Positions 14,722 to 24,788 of a DNA stretch of 26,367 nucleotides are shown here, in pieces. Source of the stretch: Anaerolineae bacterium (GTDB taxonomy: Bacteria; Chloroflexota; Anaerolineae; 4572-78; J111); contig JAKLJP010000075.1 of NCBI GenBank assembly GCA_023151115.1, positions 1 to 26,367 on the forward strand, in the 5' to 3' direction. The stretch's first letter is position 1. Every line of letters begins with the position of its first letter. The notes under the pieces were generated by a model that was not told the origin of the DNA, did not search any database, and saw nothing but the letters and a program-made list of their open reading frames with translations. Made by a program: the position numbers and the translations under genes.

Positions 14722-14737
14722 TATAATAGCAGGTTAG
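14707..14737. promoter_or_regulatory. Inverted-repeat operator, with an extra half-site at 14756-14763
   Basis: Perfect 12-bp arms CTAACCTGCTAT (14707-14718) and ATAGCAGGTTAG (14726-14737) with a 7-nt centre. A third copy of the CTAACCTG half-site is at 14756-14763. The main repeat covers the -10 and start region of the rightward promoter and the start region of the leftward promoter. The extra half-site overlaps the leftward -35. The obvious candidate binder is the adjacent CGNR protein, but that is inference. Confidence 0.75.
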
Positions 14738-14738
14738 A

Positions 14739-14767
14739 ATTATAGCACGGATATTCTAACCTGTCAA
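14739..14767 (-). promoter_or_regulatory. Full-consensus promoter of the DinB/ClbS-like genes
   Basis: On the minus strand, TTGACA (14767-14762), 17-bp spacer, TATAAT (14744-14739): both boxes are perfect sigma70 consensus at optimal spacing. Such strength suggests the genes are normally held off by a repressor. Transcription would start near 14732, within the operator. Confidence 0.8.
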
Positions 14768-14808
14768 TAACTTTTTGCTGGTTATAGCAAACTTAGGACT
14801 TAAGCACA

Positions 14809-15438
14809 ATGGCAGCCAAATTGGAACCCTATCAACACGATCCCTATTTATCAGGCGGGCGAGACTGCCTCAATTTTGCCAATACCGTCGGTGGGCGGCG
14901 GCCCGACCGTCCGCGTGAATACTTAAATACTTACAACGACCTGCTGGCTTGGAGTCTACATGCCGGCCTGCTAGACGGGGCTCAGGCCGACCATTTGGCC
15001 CGTGAAGCTGAGCGTCGTCCGGCGGAGGCGGCCCAGGTATTGGCCGAGGCGATTAGTCTGCGCGAGGCCATTTACCAGATTTTTTCGGCCAACGCCAGGG
15101 CCGAGACCGTCCCGGCGGCGGACCTGGCTCTTTTGAATACAGCCCTGAGCAAGGCTTTGGCTCGGCTGAAAGTAGAGTCAGACCCAGATGGGTTTAGCTG
15201 GAGTTGGCCCACCGATGAAACAGCCCTGGATGCCATGTTGTGGCCGGTGGTCCGCTCCGCCGCAGAACTGCTCACCTCCGTTGAACGGGAGCAAGTCCGT
15301 GAGTGCGCCGGCGACACCTGTAGCTGGCTGTTTTTGGATACCAGCCGTAATCACACCCGCCGCTGGTGCGATATGAAAGATTGTGGCAATCGGGCCAAAG
15401 CCCGGCGGCATTATGCCCGCAGCCGGGCAAGTACATGA
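14809..15438 (+). CDS. CGNR zinc-finger transcriptional regulator (ABATE domain)
   Basis: 209-aa predicted DNA-binding regulator. The N-terminal ABATE-type region (about 1-150) opens with GGRDCLNFANTV (17-27), similar to the LCLDFANT motif that defines the family and is thought to sense a ligand or stress. The C-terminal CGNR zinc finger (about 162-204) has Cys166, Cys171, Cys187 and Cys192, ending WCDMKDCGNRAKARRHYAR. Family members are poorly characterised. The divergent layout, with an operator overlapping both promoters, suggests autorepression and control of the DinB/ClbS-like genes. ATG 14809 is the natural start, although its Shine-Dalgarno (AGGA, about 12-14 nt away) is weak. An inverted repeat at 15457-15505 follows the stop. 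Confidence 0.88.
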   Translation: MAAKLEPYQHDPYLSGGRDCLNFANTVGGRRPDRPREYLNTYNDLLAWSLHAGLLDGAQADHLAREAERRPAEAAQVLAEAISLREAIYQIFSANARAETVPAADLALLNTALSKALARLKVESDPDGFSWSWPTDETALDAMLWPVVRSAAELLTSVEREQVRECAGDTCSWLFLDTSRNHTRRWCDMKDCGNRAKARRHYARSRAST

Positions 15439-15456
15439 AGGAATTTAAGGGAATAG

Positions 15457-15505
15457 GAGATTAGAGATTGGAGATTCAAGCTAATAATCTCCAATCTCTA
15501 ATCTC
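15457..15505. terminator. 20-bp inverted repeat after the CGNR gene
   Basis: Perfect 20-bp arms (15457-15476 and 15486-15505) with a 9-nt loop, built of tandem GAGATT-like units (GAGATTAGAGATTGGAGATT on the left). A pyrimidine-rich TTCATTTCT stretch follows. It starts 19 bp after the CGNR stop, so it probably ends that transcript. The repeat-unit construction also fits a dispersed element. Confidence 0.6.
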
Positions 15506-15586
15506 TTCATTTCTATCGTTACGACTTCCCCTGTCGAGTCAACTTCGTTGCGCTTTTGTCTTCTTTGGAGTAAAATCCTCTCATTC

Positions 15587-15607
15587 GTTGAATGTTAAAC
15601 GTTCAAC
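15587..15607. promoter_or_regulatory. Possible operator upstream of the SARP-type regulator
   Basis: Near-perfect palindrome GTTGAATGTT-A-AACGTTCAAC (one mismatch), 27 bp before the start codon. A weak promoter, TTGCGC (15548-15553), 17 bp, TAAAAT (15571-15576), would start transcription within the palindrome. Both calls are tentative. Confidence 0.35.
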
Positions 15608-15634
15608 GTCAAACTTAAAACCCGAGAACTTATT

Positions 15635-18541
15635 ATGCCCCAATTAACTCTTTTTTTGCTAGGTTCCCCACGCCTGGAGCGTGACGGCCAGCCGGTTGAA
15701 GTGGATACCCGCAAGGCTATTGCCCTGATAGCTTATCTGGCTGTCACCCGTCAAAGCCACAGCCGCGATGCGCTGGCCACTTTGCTCTGGCCCGATTACG
15801 ACCAGACTCATGCGCGAGGGGCCTTGCGTCGCACCTTGTCGGCATTGAACAAAGCCCTGGCCGGGGAGTGGCTGGAAGTTGACCGCGAAACTATCGGCTT
15901 GCGACCGGAGGCTAATATCTGGCTAGATGTGGCTGAGTTTCAGCGCCGCCTGGCTGCTTGCCGCAGCCACGACCACCCTGTAGATACGATCTGTCCTGAC
16001 TGCCTGACGCCTCTGACCGAGGCCGCCGCCTTTTATCGTGATGATTTTCTGGCCGGCTTCACCCTGCGTGACAGCCCTGATTTTGACGAGTGGCAATATT
16101 TTCAGAGCGAAAGCCTGCGCCGCGAGCTGGCCGGAGCCTTAGAAAGTTTGGTTCGCTGTCACACTTTGAACCACCAATTTGACCAGGCCATTACTTATGC
16201 CCGGCGCTGGTTGGCCCTGGACCCGCTGCACGAGCAGGCCCATCGCGAATTGATGCGCCTCTATGCCTGGGCCGGGGAGCGAGGCGCGGCCTTGCGCCAG
16301 TACCGTGAGTGCGTGCGGATTATGGATCAAGAGTTGGGGGTGCCGCCCCTGGATGAGACGACCCAGCTTTACACAGCTATCCAGGAAAACCGCTTGCCTG
16401 CGCCGCCCACCCCAACCCCCAGAGAGTCGCCTGCGCCTGTTCCATTGGCAGTGACGCCTGTTCCGGCGGCCCGGCCTCGCTCCTTTGATTATCCGCTGGT
16501 GGGCCGCGCCGCCGAATGGGCTGCTCTGCTCAACGCCTGCACTGCCAGTAGTCAAGGCCATGTGGTTATCCTGCAAGGCGAGGCCGGTATCGGCAAAACT
16601 CGCCTGGCCGAGGAATTTCTGGCGCACGCCCAGGCTCAGGGCAGCGTCACGCTCACGGCTCGCTGCTACGCGGGCGAAACGAATCTTGCCTACAGTCTCT
16701 TTATCGAAGGGCTGCGCTCAGCATTGAGCCAATCCCACCTGGCAGCCCAATTGGGCGAGGCGCCCGATCACTGGTTGAGCGAGGCCGTCCGGCTGCTGCC
16801 GGAACTGGCTACCCTACGTCCGGGTCTACCGTCTGCGCCGCCTCTCGACAGCCCCGGCGCGCAGAGCCGTTTTTTTGAGGGTATGCTGCAACTCCTGCTG
16901 GCTTTGTGTCGCGGCCCTCAGCCCGGCGTCATCCTCTTTGACGATTTGCATTGGGCCGATGCGTCTTCGTTGGATTTGTTAACCTACCTGGTGCGGCGGC
17001 TGCGCGGGCGACCTCTGTGCCTGATTTTTACCTGGCGCAGTGAAAGCGCTGTGCCCCGGTTGCAGCAATTGCTCACCGAAGCGCAGCGAGCGGGGCCGGT
17101 CACGCTCCTGGCTTTACCCCGCCTCAACCAAACCGCAGTAGCCGAACTGGTGAGCGACATCGCTCCGGGTTTAGAATCGCGCTTGTATGCCGAAACCGAA
17201 GGACTGCCTTTCTTTTTGGTGGAATACTTGATAGTGTTAGCGAAAGGGGGCGAGTCCATTAGCGGCGACGATTGGACCATGCCTGGCGGCGTGCGCGGGC
17301 TGCTGCAATCACGTCTGGCCGGGGTTAGCGAAACCGGCTGGCAACTGCTCACCACCGCCGCCGTCATTGGTCGTTCTTTTGATTTTGACACCCTTCGCGC
17401 CGCCAGCGGCCGCAGCGACGAGGAAATTGTCACCGCTCTGGAAGTGTTGATTGAACAAGGCTTGGTGGCAGAAGTTAACGGGAGCGGAGACCGGAGTTTG
17501 ACCTACGACTTTAGCCACGAAAAACTACGCACCCTGGTTTACGAAGAGGCCAGCCTGACCCGGCGGCGTTTGTTACACCGCCGCGTGGCCGAAGCCCTGA
17601 TTGGCCGGACGCGGGGACGGCAAGACCTGGGCGCGTTGGCCGGGCAGATTGCCTATCATTACCGGCGTACCGGCCAGGACGGCGAAGCGGCCGAATATTT
17701 CAAATTGGCCGGGGAGCATGCCCGCAGCCTGTACGCCAATGCCGAGGCGCTGGCCCATTTTCAAGCCGCGCTGGCCCTGGGGCATCCTGAAGCAGCCGTC
17801 CTCCATGAGGCAATTGGCGATTTGTACACTCTGTCGGGTGAGTACAGCGCGGCGCTGACCAGCTACGAAACGGCGGCGGCCCTGCTGGGAAGCAACGCAG
17901 CCCTGGCCCGGATTGAGCACAAGTTGGGCAATGTCCATCACCGGCGCGGTGAGTGGGAACTGGCCGAAAGTTATTTCCAGGCCGCCCTGGCTGCCCAGAA
18001 AGAGTCCGGCCAACCCGGCGAAAGCGCCCGCATCTATGCGGATTGGAGTTTGACCGCTCATCATCACGGCCAGGCCACCAAAGCCCTGAACCTGGCTCAA
18101 TGCGCCAGAGAACTGGCCGAAAGCGCTGGCGACACTCAGGCGCTGGCTCAGGTGCATAACATCCTGGGGATTTTAGCCCGCAGCCAGAACGACTCCGACC
18201 TGGCCTGCCAGCATCTTGAACAAAGTCTGGCTATGGCTGAAGCCCTGGGCGATCCTACCGCCCGGATTGCCGCACTCAATAACCTGGCCCTGGCTTACAG
18301 CGCCAGCAATAGAATCGAGCGAGCCATCAGCCTGACTGAAACAGCCTTGGCCCTGTGTGTCTCGCAAGGCGACCGCCACAGAGAGGCGGCCTTGCACAAC
18401 AACCTGGCCGACCTGTTTCACACCACCGGTCAAACCGAACCGGCGATGAGCCATCTCAAACAAGCTGTGACCATCTTTGCTGAAATCGGCGCAGAAACCG
18501 GTGCGCCTCAGCCGGAAATCTGGAAACTGGTTGAGTGGTAG
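15635..18541 (+). CDS. SARP/BTAD-AAA-TPR transcriptional regulator (AfsR-like)
   Basis: 968-aa cytoplasmic regulator. Residues 1-95 form an OmpR-type winged helix (LFLLGSPRLERDGQPVEV start, ALATLLWPD near 46). Residues about 96-250 are a bacterial transcriptional activator domain. A Pro-rich linker (255-280) follows. The STAND/AAA-type ATPase (about 285-640) has Walker A GEAGIGKT (315-322) and Walker B VILFDDLHWAD (from 432). The rest (about 680-960) is a series of TPR-like helix pairs for protein contacts. There is no C-terminal LuxR helix-turn-helix, so DNA binding is only N-terminal. AfsR-type proteins activate secondary-metabolite or stress genes in an ATP-gated way. The target here is unknown; the neighbours do not form a biosynthetic cluster. 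ATG 15635 is chosen as it opens the conserved winged helix, although no strong Shine-Dalgarno precedes it. Confidence 0.9.
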   Translation: MPQLTLFLLGSPRLERDGQPVEVDTRKAIALIAYLAVTRQSHSRDALATLLWPDYDQTHARGALRRTLSALNKALAGEWLEVDRETIGLRPEANIWLDVAEFQRRLAACRSHDHPVDTICPDCLTPLTEAAAFYRDDFLAGFTLRDSPDFDEWQYFQSESLRRELAGALESLVRCHTLNHQFDQAITYARRWLALDPLHEQAHRELMRLYAWAGERGAALRQYRECVRIMDQELGVPPLDETTQLYTAIQENRLPAPPTPTPRESPAPVPLAVTPVPAARPRSFDYPLVGRAAEWAALLNACTASSQGHVVILQGEAGIGKTRLAEEFLAHAQAQGSVTLTARCYAGETNLAYSLFIEGLRSALSQSHLAAQLGEAPDHWLSEAVRLLPELATLRPGLPSAPPLDSPGAQSRFFEGMLQLLLALCRGPQPGVILFDDLHWADASSLDLLTYLVRRLRGRPLCLIFTWRSESAVPRLQQLLTEAQRAGPVTLLALPRLNQTAVAELVSDIAPGLESRLYAETEGLPFFLVEYLIVLAKGGESISGDDWTMPGGVRGLLQSRLAGVSETGWQLLTTAAVIGRSFDFDTLRAASGRSDEEIVTALEVLIEQGLVAEVNGSGDRSLTYDFSHEKLRTLVYEEASLTRRRLLHRRVAEALIGRTRGRQDLGALAGQIAYHYRRTGQDGEAAEYFKLAGEHARSLYANAEALAHFQAALALGHPEAAVLHEAIGDLYTLSGEYSAALTSYETAAALLGSNAALARIEHKLGNVHHRRGEWELAESYFQAALAAQKESGQPGESARIYADWSLTAHHHGQATKALNLAQCARELAESAGDTQALAQVHNILGILARSQNDSDLACQHLEQSLAMAEALGDPTARIAALNNLALAYSASNRIERAISLTETALALCVSQGDRHREAALHNNLADLFHTTGQTEPAMSHLKQAVTIFAEIGAETGAPQPEIWKLVEW

Positions 18542-18644
18542 GTGTGACTCCCAATCAGCCGGTCAATTTTGAACCGGGACAAAACGTGTTAAAATCGTTA
18601 TAACAGGTCCGGTGATGGCATGGGAAGCAATGAACCCAGAGTCA

Positions 18645-18692
18645 CCGCAGATTTTTAATTTTTTACCTGCGTAATCTGCGGTTTATTTTCTT
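18645..18692 (+). terminator. Rho-independent-like terminator before the small gene
   Basis: Perfect 9-bp arms CCGCAGATT (18645-18653) and AATCTGCGG (18673-18681) with a 19-nt AT-rich loop, followed by TTTATTTTCTT. It ends the SARP transcript but abuts the next gene's ribosome binding site (AGGAGG at 18693-18698). It might therefore also act as a leader hairpin, or be a dispersed CCGCAGATT-type repeat. Confidence 0.5.
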
Positions 18693-18705
18693 AGGAGGAC
18701 CGGCG

Positions 18706-18954
18706 TTGAGCAAAGATAGCTCGGAGCACCCTTCCAGCCGTAGTAGTAGTTGGTTAACTCACCAGGGTATTCCTGGCGTGGCCGAGTTAGCCGGGCACAT
18801 CACTGAGGCAAATAACAGTGGCGTGTTATTCTTTTTAGCCGTTGAGATGGAGCTGCTGGTGCAGCAGTACATCAAAAAGAATGGCCTGCCGCCTACTCCG
18901 GTTGACCTGGAAATTATGCTGGCCGAAGCGGCTAAAGCGATGATCGGTGAGTAA
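18706..18954 (+). CDS. Small protein of unknown function
   Basis: 82 aa, no family recognised. The first 20 residues are Ser-rich and probably disordered. The rest (GIPGVAELAGHITEANNSGVLFF, then VEMELLVQQYIKKNGLPPTPVDLEIMLAEAAKAMIGE) predicts two or three amphipathic helices and no membrane segment. It starts at TTG with a full AGGAGG Shine-Dalgarno 7 nt upstream, which is the main evidence that it is real. It ends 12 bp before the PIG-L gene, so the two are probably translated from one message. It could be a partner or regulator of that deacetylase, but this is only positional inference. Confidence 0.65.
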   Translation: MSKDSSEHPSSRSSSWLTHQGIPGVAELAGHITEANNSGVLFFLAVEMELLVQQYIKKNGLPPTPVDLEIMLAEAAKAMIGE

Positions 18955-18966
18955 AGAGGATGGGGG

Positions 18967-19686
18967 ATGACGACCCAGCTAAAAGGAATCGAAGTCTTTG
19001 CCGCGGTGCAGCGCCTGATCGTGGTCGCCGCGCACCCTGACGATTTGGAGACCATGTGCGGCGGCACGATTGCGTTACTGGTCCAGCGTGGGGTCAAAGT
19101 GTTTTCAGTTAACTGTACTCTCGGCGATATCGGCACCCAGGAAACAAACGTGATGCGTCTGGCCCTGGCGACTACCCGCCTGGCCGAAACCGACGAAGCT
19201 GCTCGCATCCTGGGCATTGAAGAAACGCACAACTTGGGCCATCACGATGGCGAATTATTACCCAACCTGGAACTGCGCGCCCAAATCGCCCGGTTGTACC
19301 GATTGACCCAGGCCGATACCCTGTGGACTTTCGACCCGTTTTGGCCTGGCCAGATTCACCCCGACCACCGGGCGGCCGGTCAGGCCGCCCTGGACGCCTA
19401 TATGCCCTCCAAAATGCCGCTCTACCGGCCCGAACAGCTCAACGAGCCAGGCGCAGGGTTAGGCTGTTTGCAGCGGATCTTTCTGTTCTCCACCGACCGT
19501 TCGCCGGATATTTTTGTTGATGTTGGGGATATCTATGAAACCAAGCTGGCCGCCTGCCTGGCCCACCGCAGCCAGTTCCCTCAAGGTCTGGAGAGTTTGG
19601 AGTGGATGAAAGACCTCGACCGGAGGCACGGTCAGCCGGTCGAGTTAACCTATGCCGAGGCTTTTAAACAAATGGACGTTTGGTAG
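18967..19686 (+). CDS. PIG-L family (LmbE-like) deacetylase
   Basis: 239-aa zinc-dependent amidohydrolase of the PIG-L/LmbE family. The metal-binding motif AAHPDDLE (21-28: His23, Asp25, Asp26) opens the Rossmann-like fold, and IHPDHRAAG (130-138) supplies the third ligand and active-site His. Members de-N-acetylate sugar conjugates such as GlcNAc-inositol (MshB), bacillithiol precursors (BshB) and GlcNAc-PI. The closest fit is the general LmbE group; a thiol-cofactor role is possible but not shown. Start ATG 18967, with AGAGG 7 nt upstream. It is preceded by the 82-aa gene and followed by a complex palindrome, then a convergent gene. Confidence 0.88.
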   Translation: MTTQLKGIEVFAAVQRLIVVAAHPDDLETMCGGTIALLVQRGVKVFSVNCTLGDIGTQETNVMRLALATTRLAETDEAARILGIEETHNLGHHDGELLPNLELRAQIARLYRLTQADTLWTFDPFWPGQIHPDHRAAGQAALDAYMPSKMPLYRPEQLNEPGAGLGCLQRIFLFSTDRSPDIFVDVGDIYETKLAACLAHRSQFPQGLESLEWMKDLDRRHGQPVELTYAEAFKQMDVW

Positions 19687-19691
19687 AGAGG

Positions 19692-19792
19692 CGTAATACG
19701 TGAGGATTTTTCTCGCTCGGAGGGGGTCTGCGACCCCCGGACGCCGGCCACAGACCGGCTTGGAGCGAGAGGATCACGCATCACGTATTACG
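19692..19792. repeat. Nested, branched palindrome between convergent genes
   Basis: The outer arms CGTAATACGTGA (19692-19703) and TCACGTATTACG (19781-19792) are perfect. A second stem TCTCGCTC / GAGCGAGA joins 19711-19718 and 19763-19770. Inside are two hairpins, GGGGGTC / GACCCCC (19722-19738) and GCCGG / CCGGC (19743-19759). The architecture resembles the element at 9991-10060 without sharing its sequence. It fills the gap between the PIG-L and DUF99 stops. Confidence 0.75.
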
Positions 19793-19793
19793 T

Positions 19794-20363
19794 TCATGCC
19801 CTACCCCGGCTTTGCCCATTGACCAGCGCCCCGGCGATAAGGTGGGCCACCCGCAATGGCTCGGGGATGTGACCGTGAATGGTGTAGCGCAGGATAACCG
19901 CTTCGGCCTCTTCAAAAGTGAGGCCAGACCGCTGGATGTAGACCCGGCCAGCCGCTTCCAGCGGCTCTAACCGCTCGATCAAAGCCCACTTCTTTTCACC
20001 TTCTGGCACCCGCGTGATCAGAGCATTCCGGACTGCCGCCAAATCGGGTAATTTGCGGGCTACGACCAGAACCGGCAGGCCCAGCCGGTCACGTAAATCG
20101 GCCACATCCACCACGTTGAACCCGCCCAGGGCGATCCCTTGTAGCATCACCAACTGAATATGCTCGACAAAGCGTGATGCAGCCACCAGCTCAGCCAGCT
20201 TTTGCGCCGCGTCAGAGCCATCTTTTGTTACCTCCCCCATCACCACGCCGGTCAGGTGCAGACCCGTGTAAACCGTTCCGACGACCTTGACCGGGCCAAC
20301 CGTTTCAGGGGTAAAGGGCGCATCGTCAAAGCCGATGATATTGGAATAGCGTTTGGCGGCCAT
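19794..20363 (-). CDS. DUF99 family protein (endonuclease V-like fold)
   Basis: 189 aa, matching DUF99/UPF0215 in length. Recognisable parts are SNIIGFDDAPF (7-17), VVGTVYTGLHLTGVVMGEVTKDGSDAAQKL, LQGIALGGFNVVDVADL (near 74) and LPVLVVARKLPDL. The fold is thought to be related to endonuclease V, but the biochemical role is unknown; the family is best known from archaea. Start ATG 20363, with a crowded GGAG only 2 nt from the ATG, so translation may depend on coupling. It follows the radical-SAM gene with a 15-bp gap and is almost certainly in the same operon. Confidence 0.82.
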   Translation of the reverse strand: MAAKRYSNIIGFDDAPFTPETVGPVKVVGTVYTGLHLTGVVMGEVTKDGSDAAQKLAELVAASRFVEHIQLVMLQGIALGGFNVVDVADLRDRLGLPVLVVARKLPDLAAVRNALITRVPEGEKKWALIERLEPLEAAGRVYIQRSGLTFEEAEAVILRYTIHGHIPEPLRVAHLIAGALVNGQSRGRA

Positions 20364-20378
20364 TGCTCCTGTCCCTGC

Positions 20379-20951
20379 TCAGCCAGTCCACCCCGGTGGA
20401 TCAATCCCGCTGACCAGCACTTCGCCCACCGCGGTGATGATGACTTCCGCCGCCGGCACCGCTTGCAGATCACTCAAGCTGTAACGCGGCGTGAGAAAGT
20501 GGATTGTCTTATTGGCCGACCCGCGTAGATCGCGGGCCAGGTGCTGCCCGGCTTGGTAGCGGCCGGCAATCAGCACGTCCAGGCAGGCCAGCAGCTCAGA
20601 TGCGTCGGGCATCTGCTGAATTTCGTCCCAGGTGAAACCACTCAAAAGCAAAGTAGTCAGGTCAGTTTCCTGCCGCACCCGCCGCAGTAGCTTGAGCAGG
20701 GGCAAACGCTGCTGTAACGGCTCGCCGCCGCTGAGGGTCAGCCCTTCGATGCTGTCTTGCCAAGCAATCAGTTGGCTCATCAGGCTGTCTATCGAGACTA
20801 GCTTGCCTCCCTCGAACGCGTGTGTCTGGGGATTAAAGCAGCCCGGACAGCCCAGCGAGCAACCCTGCACCCACAGCACCGCCCGCAGCCCCGGTCCATT
20901 GACCCGGCTCTGGGGTAAAAATTGATGAATCCGCAGCAAAGCGTCAGTCAT
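20379..20951 (-). CDS. Radical SAM protein (NrdG-like activating-enzyme family)
   Basis: 190-aa single-domain radical SAM protein. CSLGCPGC (Cys31, Cys35, Cys38) is the CX3CX2C [4Fe-4S] site and TLSGGEPLQQ (Gly75, Gly76, Glu77) the SAM-binding GGE motif. Size and layout match NrdG/PflA-like glycyl-radical activating enzymes, yet no glycyl-radical enzyme gene is in the window. The partner here is the DUF99 gene 15 bp downstream. ATG 20951 is chosen because the family's N-terminus (LRIHQFLPQSRVNGPG) begins there and a promoter lies just upstream; the frame stays open further upstream but overlaps the divergent gene. It could act on a non-NrdD target, possibly a product of the divergent AAA+/WD40 pair. 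Confidence 0.85.
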   Translation of the reverse strand: MTDALLRIHQFLPQSRVNGPGLRAVLWVQGCSLGCPGCFNPQTHAFEGGKLVSIDSLMSQLIAWQDSIEGLTLSGGEPLQQRLPLLKLLRRVRQETDLTTLLLSGFTWDEIQQMPDASELLACLDVLIAGRYQAGQHLARDLRGSANKTIHFLTPRYSLSDLQAVPAAEVIITAVGEVLVSGIDPPGWTG

Positions 20952-20969
20952 AAACCTCAACCTACTCCT

Positions 20970-20998
20970 ATCGTAAACCAAAAGATAACCGAGGTCAA
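20970..20998 (-). promoter_or_regulatory. Promoter of the radical SAM/DUF99 pair
   Basis: Minus strand: TTGACC (20998-20993, 5 of 6), 17-bp spacer, TACGAT (20975-20970, 4 of 6). The leader would be only about 12 nt, ending in GAGG close to the ATG. Confidence 0.45.
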
Positions 20999-21034
20999 AG
21001 ACCGGCTTAATATTTGGTTGAGTTGCCCCGGAAT

Positions 21035-21063
21035 TTGCCAAATCTTTGCGGGCAGGATATGGT
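21035..21063 (+). promoter_or_regulatory. Possible promoter of the AAA+/WD40 pair
   Basis: TTGCCA (21035-21040, 5 of 6), 17-bp spacer, TATGGT (21058-21063, 4 of 6). It lies 37 bp from the divergent promoter's -35 box, so the two could share a control region. Confidence 0.4.
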
Positions 21064-21114
21064 AAAGATATATTTTTGTGACGCCTGACCTTATTTTTGG
21101 AAGGACCTCTGCCC

Positions 21115-22644
21115 ATGGCCATTGAACAAGAATTTGACCTGTATCTGCGGGCACGCTTTACCCTGCTGGTGCTGGTCACACCGGAAGAAGAGCGGGCGCT
21201 GCAAAGCCTCAAAACCGTTTCTGACCAGTCACGCCGGCGCTGTTTGACCTGGGATGTGGCCGAAGGCTTTCAACTGCTCAGCGGGACGGGTTCCACCCCG
21301 GCGGCCCCCGACCCCAAAACTGCCCTGGAGCAGATTGACAAATTCGAGGATAACACGACCTTTGTGCTCAAGGACTTCCACGAACTGTGGGACAATCCCC
21401 AAATCAAGCGCAAATTACGCAGCGTTGCCCAGCGTCTCAAGTTTACCAAAAAGTCTATCATTATCACCGCCCCCACCGACAAAATCCCCGAAGAATTGAA
21501 AGATGAAGTGGTGGTGGTCGAGTTCCCGTTGCCCAACGCGCCCGAATTGGAAACGGTGCTCAACCAGCTTACCCAAACACCAGGGGTCAAGGTCAACCTG
21601 ACCCCGTTGGGCCGCGAGAAGCTGGTCCAGGCGGCGCTGGGGCTGACGGCTGCCCAGGCCCAGCGGGTTTTTGCCAAAGCCATTGTCCGGGATGGGCTGC
21701 TGGACGACCGCGATATTGACCTGGTCACTGAGGAAAAAAAGCAGATCATCCGCGAGAGCGAAGCTCTGGAATTTTACGCCACTCACGAAACGCCCGATGA
21801 TGTCGGCGGGTTGGGGGTGCTCAAAGAATGGCTGCGGCTGCGCGAGCGGGCCTTTACCCAGGAAGCCCGCAATTATGGTCTGCCTGCGCCCAAAGGCATC
21901 GCCCTGATCGGCATTCCCGGCACCGGCAAGAGCCTCACGGCCAAGATGATCGGCGGGCTGTGGCGGCTGCCTCTGCTGCGATTGGATATTGGGGCATTAT
22001 TTGGCAGTCTGGTTGGGGAGTCGGAGGCGCGGGCGCGGCGGGCACTGCAACTGGCCGAGACGGTTGCGCCCTGCATTGTCTGGATTGATGAGATGGAAAA
22101 AGGGCTGGCTCACGGCGGCCTGGACAGCGGGACCAGCACCCGCGTGTTCGGCACGATTCTAACCTGGATGCAGGAAAAGACTGCGCCTTGCTTCGTGGTC
22201 GCCACGGCCAACGACATTGCCAGCCTGCCGCCCGAACTGCTCCGCAAAGGCCGCTTTGACGAAATCTTTTTTCTCGACCTGCCCACCCTGGAAGAACGGC
22301 AGGAAATTTTGACTGTCCACCTGCGCAAGCGGGGTCGTGTCCCCCAGGATTTTGAGGCGGCGCGGCTGGCCCGCGAGTCTGAAGGCTACGTCGGCGCCGA
22401 GCTGGAGCAGGCCATCATTGACGCCATGTACTTCGGCTTCAACGCCGACCGCGAATTTACCACCGATGACATCTCAACCGCTTTGCAGCGGCAGGTGCCG
22501 CTCTCCGTTTCGCAGCGCGAAACCATCAACGCTCTGCGTGACTGGCTGCGTGAAGGCCGGGCGCAGTCGGCCTCCTTCCAGGAAACCCGCGAGGCCGAGC
22601 AACGTTTTGTGCCGTTGCAGCTTGACCTCAAATCGCAGCCCTGA
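21115..22644 (+). CDS. ycf46: Ycf46-like AAA+ ATPase
   Basis: 509-aa ATPase. The N-terminal half (1-210) is the degenerate AAA-like region typical of Ycf46: [19 protein letters not shown], then [20 protein letters not shown] and a helical subdomain. The C-terminal half is an active AAA+ module: Walker A GIPGTGKS (266-273), Walker B IVWIDE (Asp325, Glu326), sensor-1 Asn366 in ATAND, and Arg377 and Arg380 in LLRKGRFD as arginine-finger candidates. Ycf46 is known from algal plastids and cyanobacteria, where the homologue has been linked to carbon-uptake regulation; its role in other bacteria is undefined. ATG 21115 has GGAAGGA 9 nt upstream. A TTG at 21097 would put that site inside the gene. 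The WD40 gene starts 36 bp after its stop. Confidence 0.85.
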   Translation: MAIEQEFDLYLRARFTLLVLVTPEEERALQSLKTVSDQSRRRCLTWDVAEGFQLLSGTGSTPAAPDPKTALEQIDKFEDNTTFVLKDFHELWDNPQIKRKLRSVAQRLKFTKKSIIITAPTDKIPEELKDEVVVVEFPLPNAPELETVLNQLTQTPGVKVNLTPLGREKLVQAALGLTAAQAQRVFAKAIVRDGLLDDRDIDLVTEEKKQIIRESEALEFYATHETPDDVGGLGVLKEWLRLRERAFTQEARNYGLPAPKGIALIGIPGTGKSLTAKMIGGLWRLPLLRLDIGALFGSLVGESEARARRALQLAETVAPCIVWIDEMEKGLAHGGLDSGTSTRVFGTILTWMQEKTAPCFVVATANDIASLPPELLRKGRFDEIFFLDLPTLEERQEILTVHLRKRGRVPQDFEAARLARESEGYVGAELEQAIIDAMYFGFNADREFTTDDISTALQRQVPLSVSQRETINALRDWLREGRAQSASFQETREAEQRFVPLQLDLKSQP

Positions 22645-22680
22645 TTGACCTTTCCCACCTGGCAAGGTAAAATCAGCGGC

Positions 22681-24753
<2,073 letters not shown>

Positions 24754-24788
24754 TATAGGTGCCCAGAAAAATTCTTTCCCAACAATCA

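Noticed and set aside
18759..19232. 157-codon minus-strand frame across the small gene and the PIG-L start
   Set aside because: It is Ser/Arg-rich with no domain, and overlaps the PIG-L metal-binding motif. The plus-strand 82-aa gene has a far better ribosome binding site.
20952..21212. N-terminal extension of the radical SAM protein
   Set aside because: The extension is basic and low in conserved pattern, overlaps the start of the divergent AAA+ gene, and contains the promoter of the pair.
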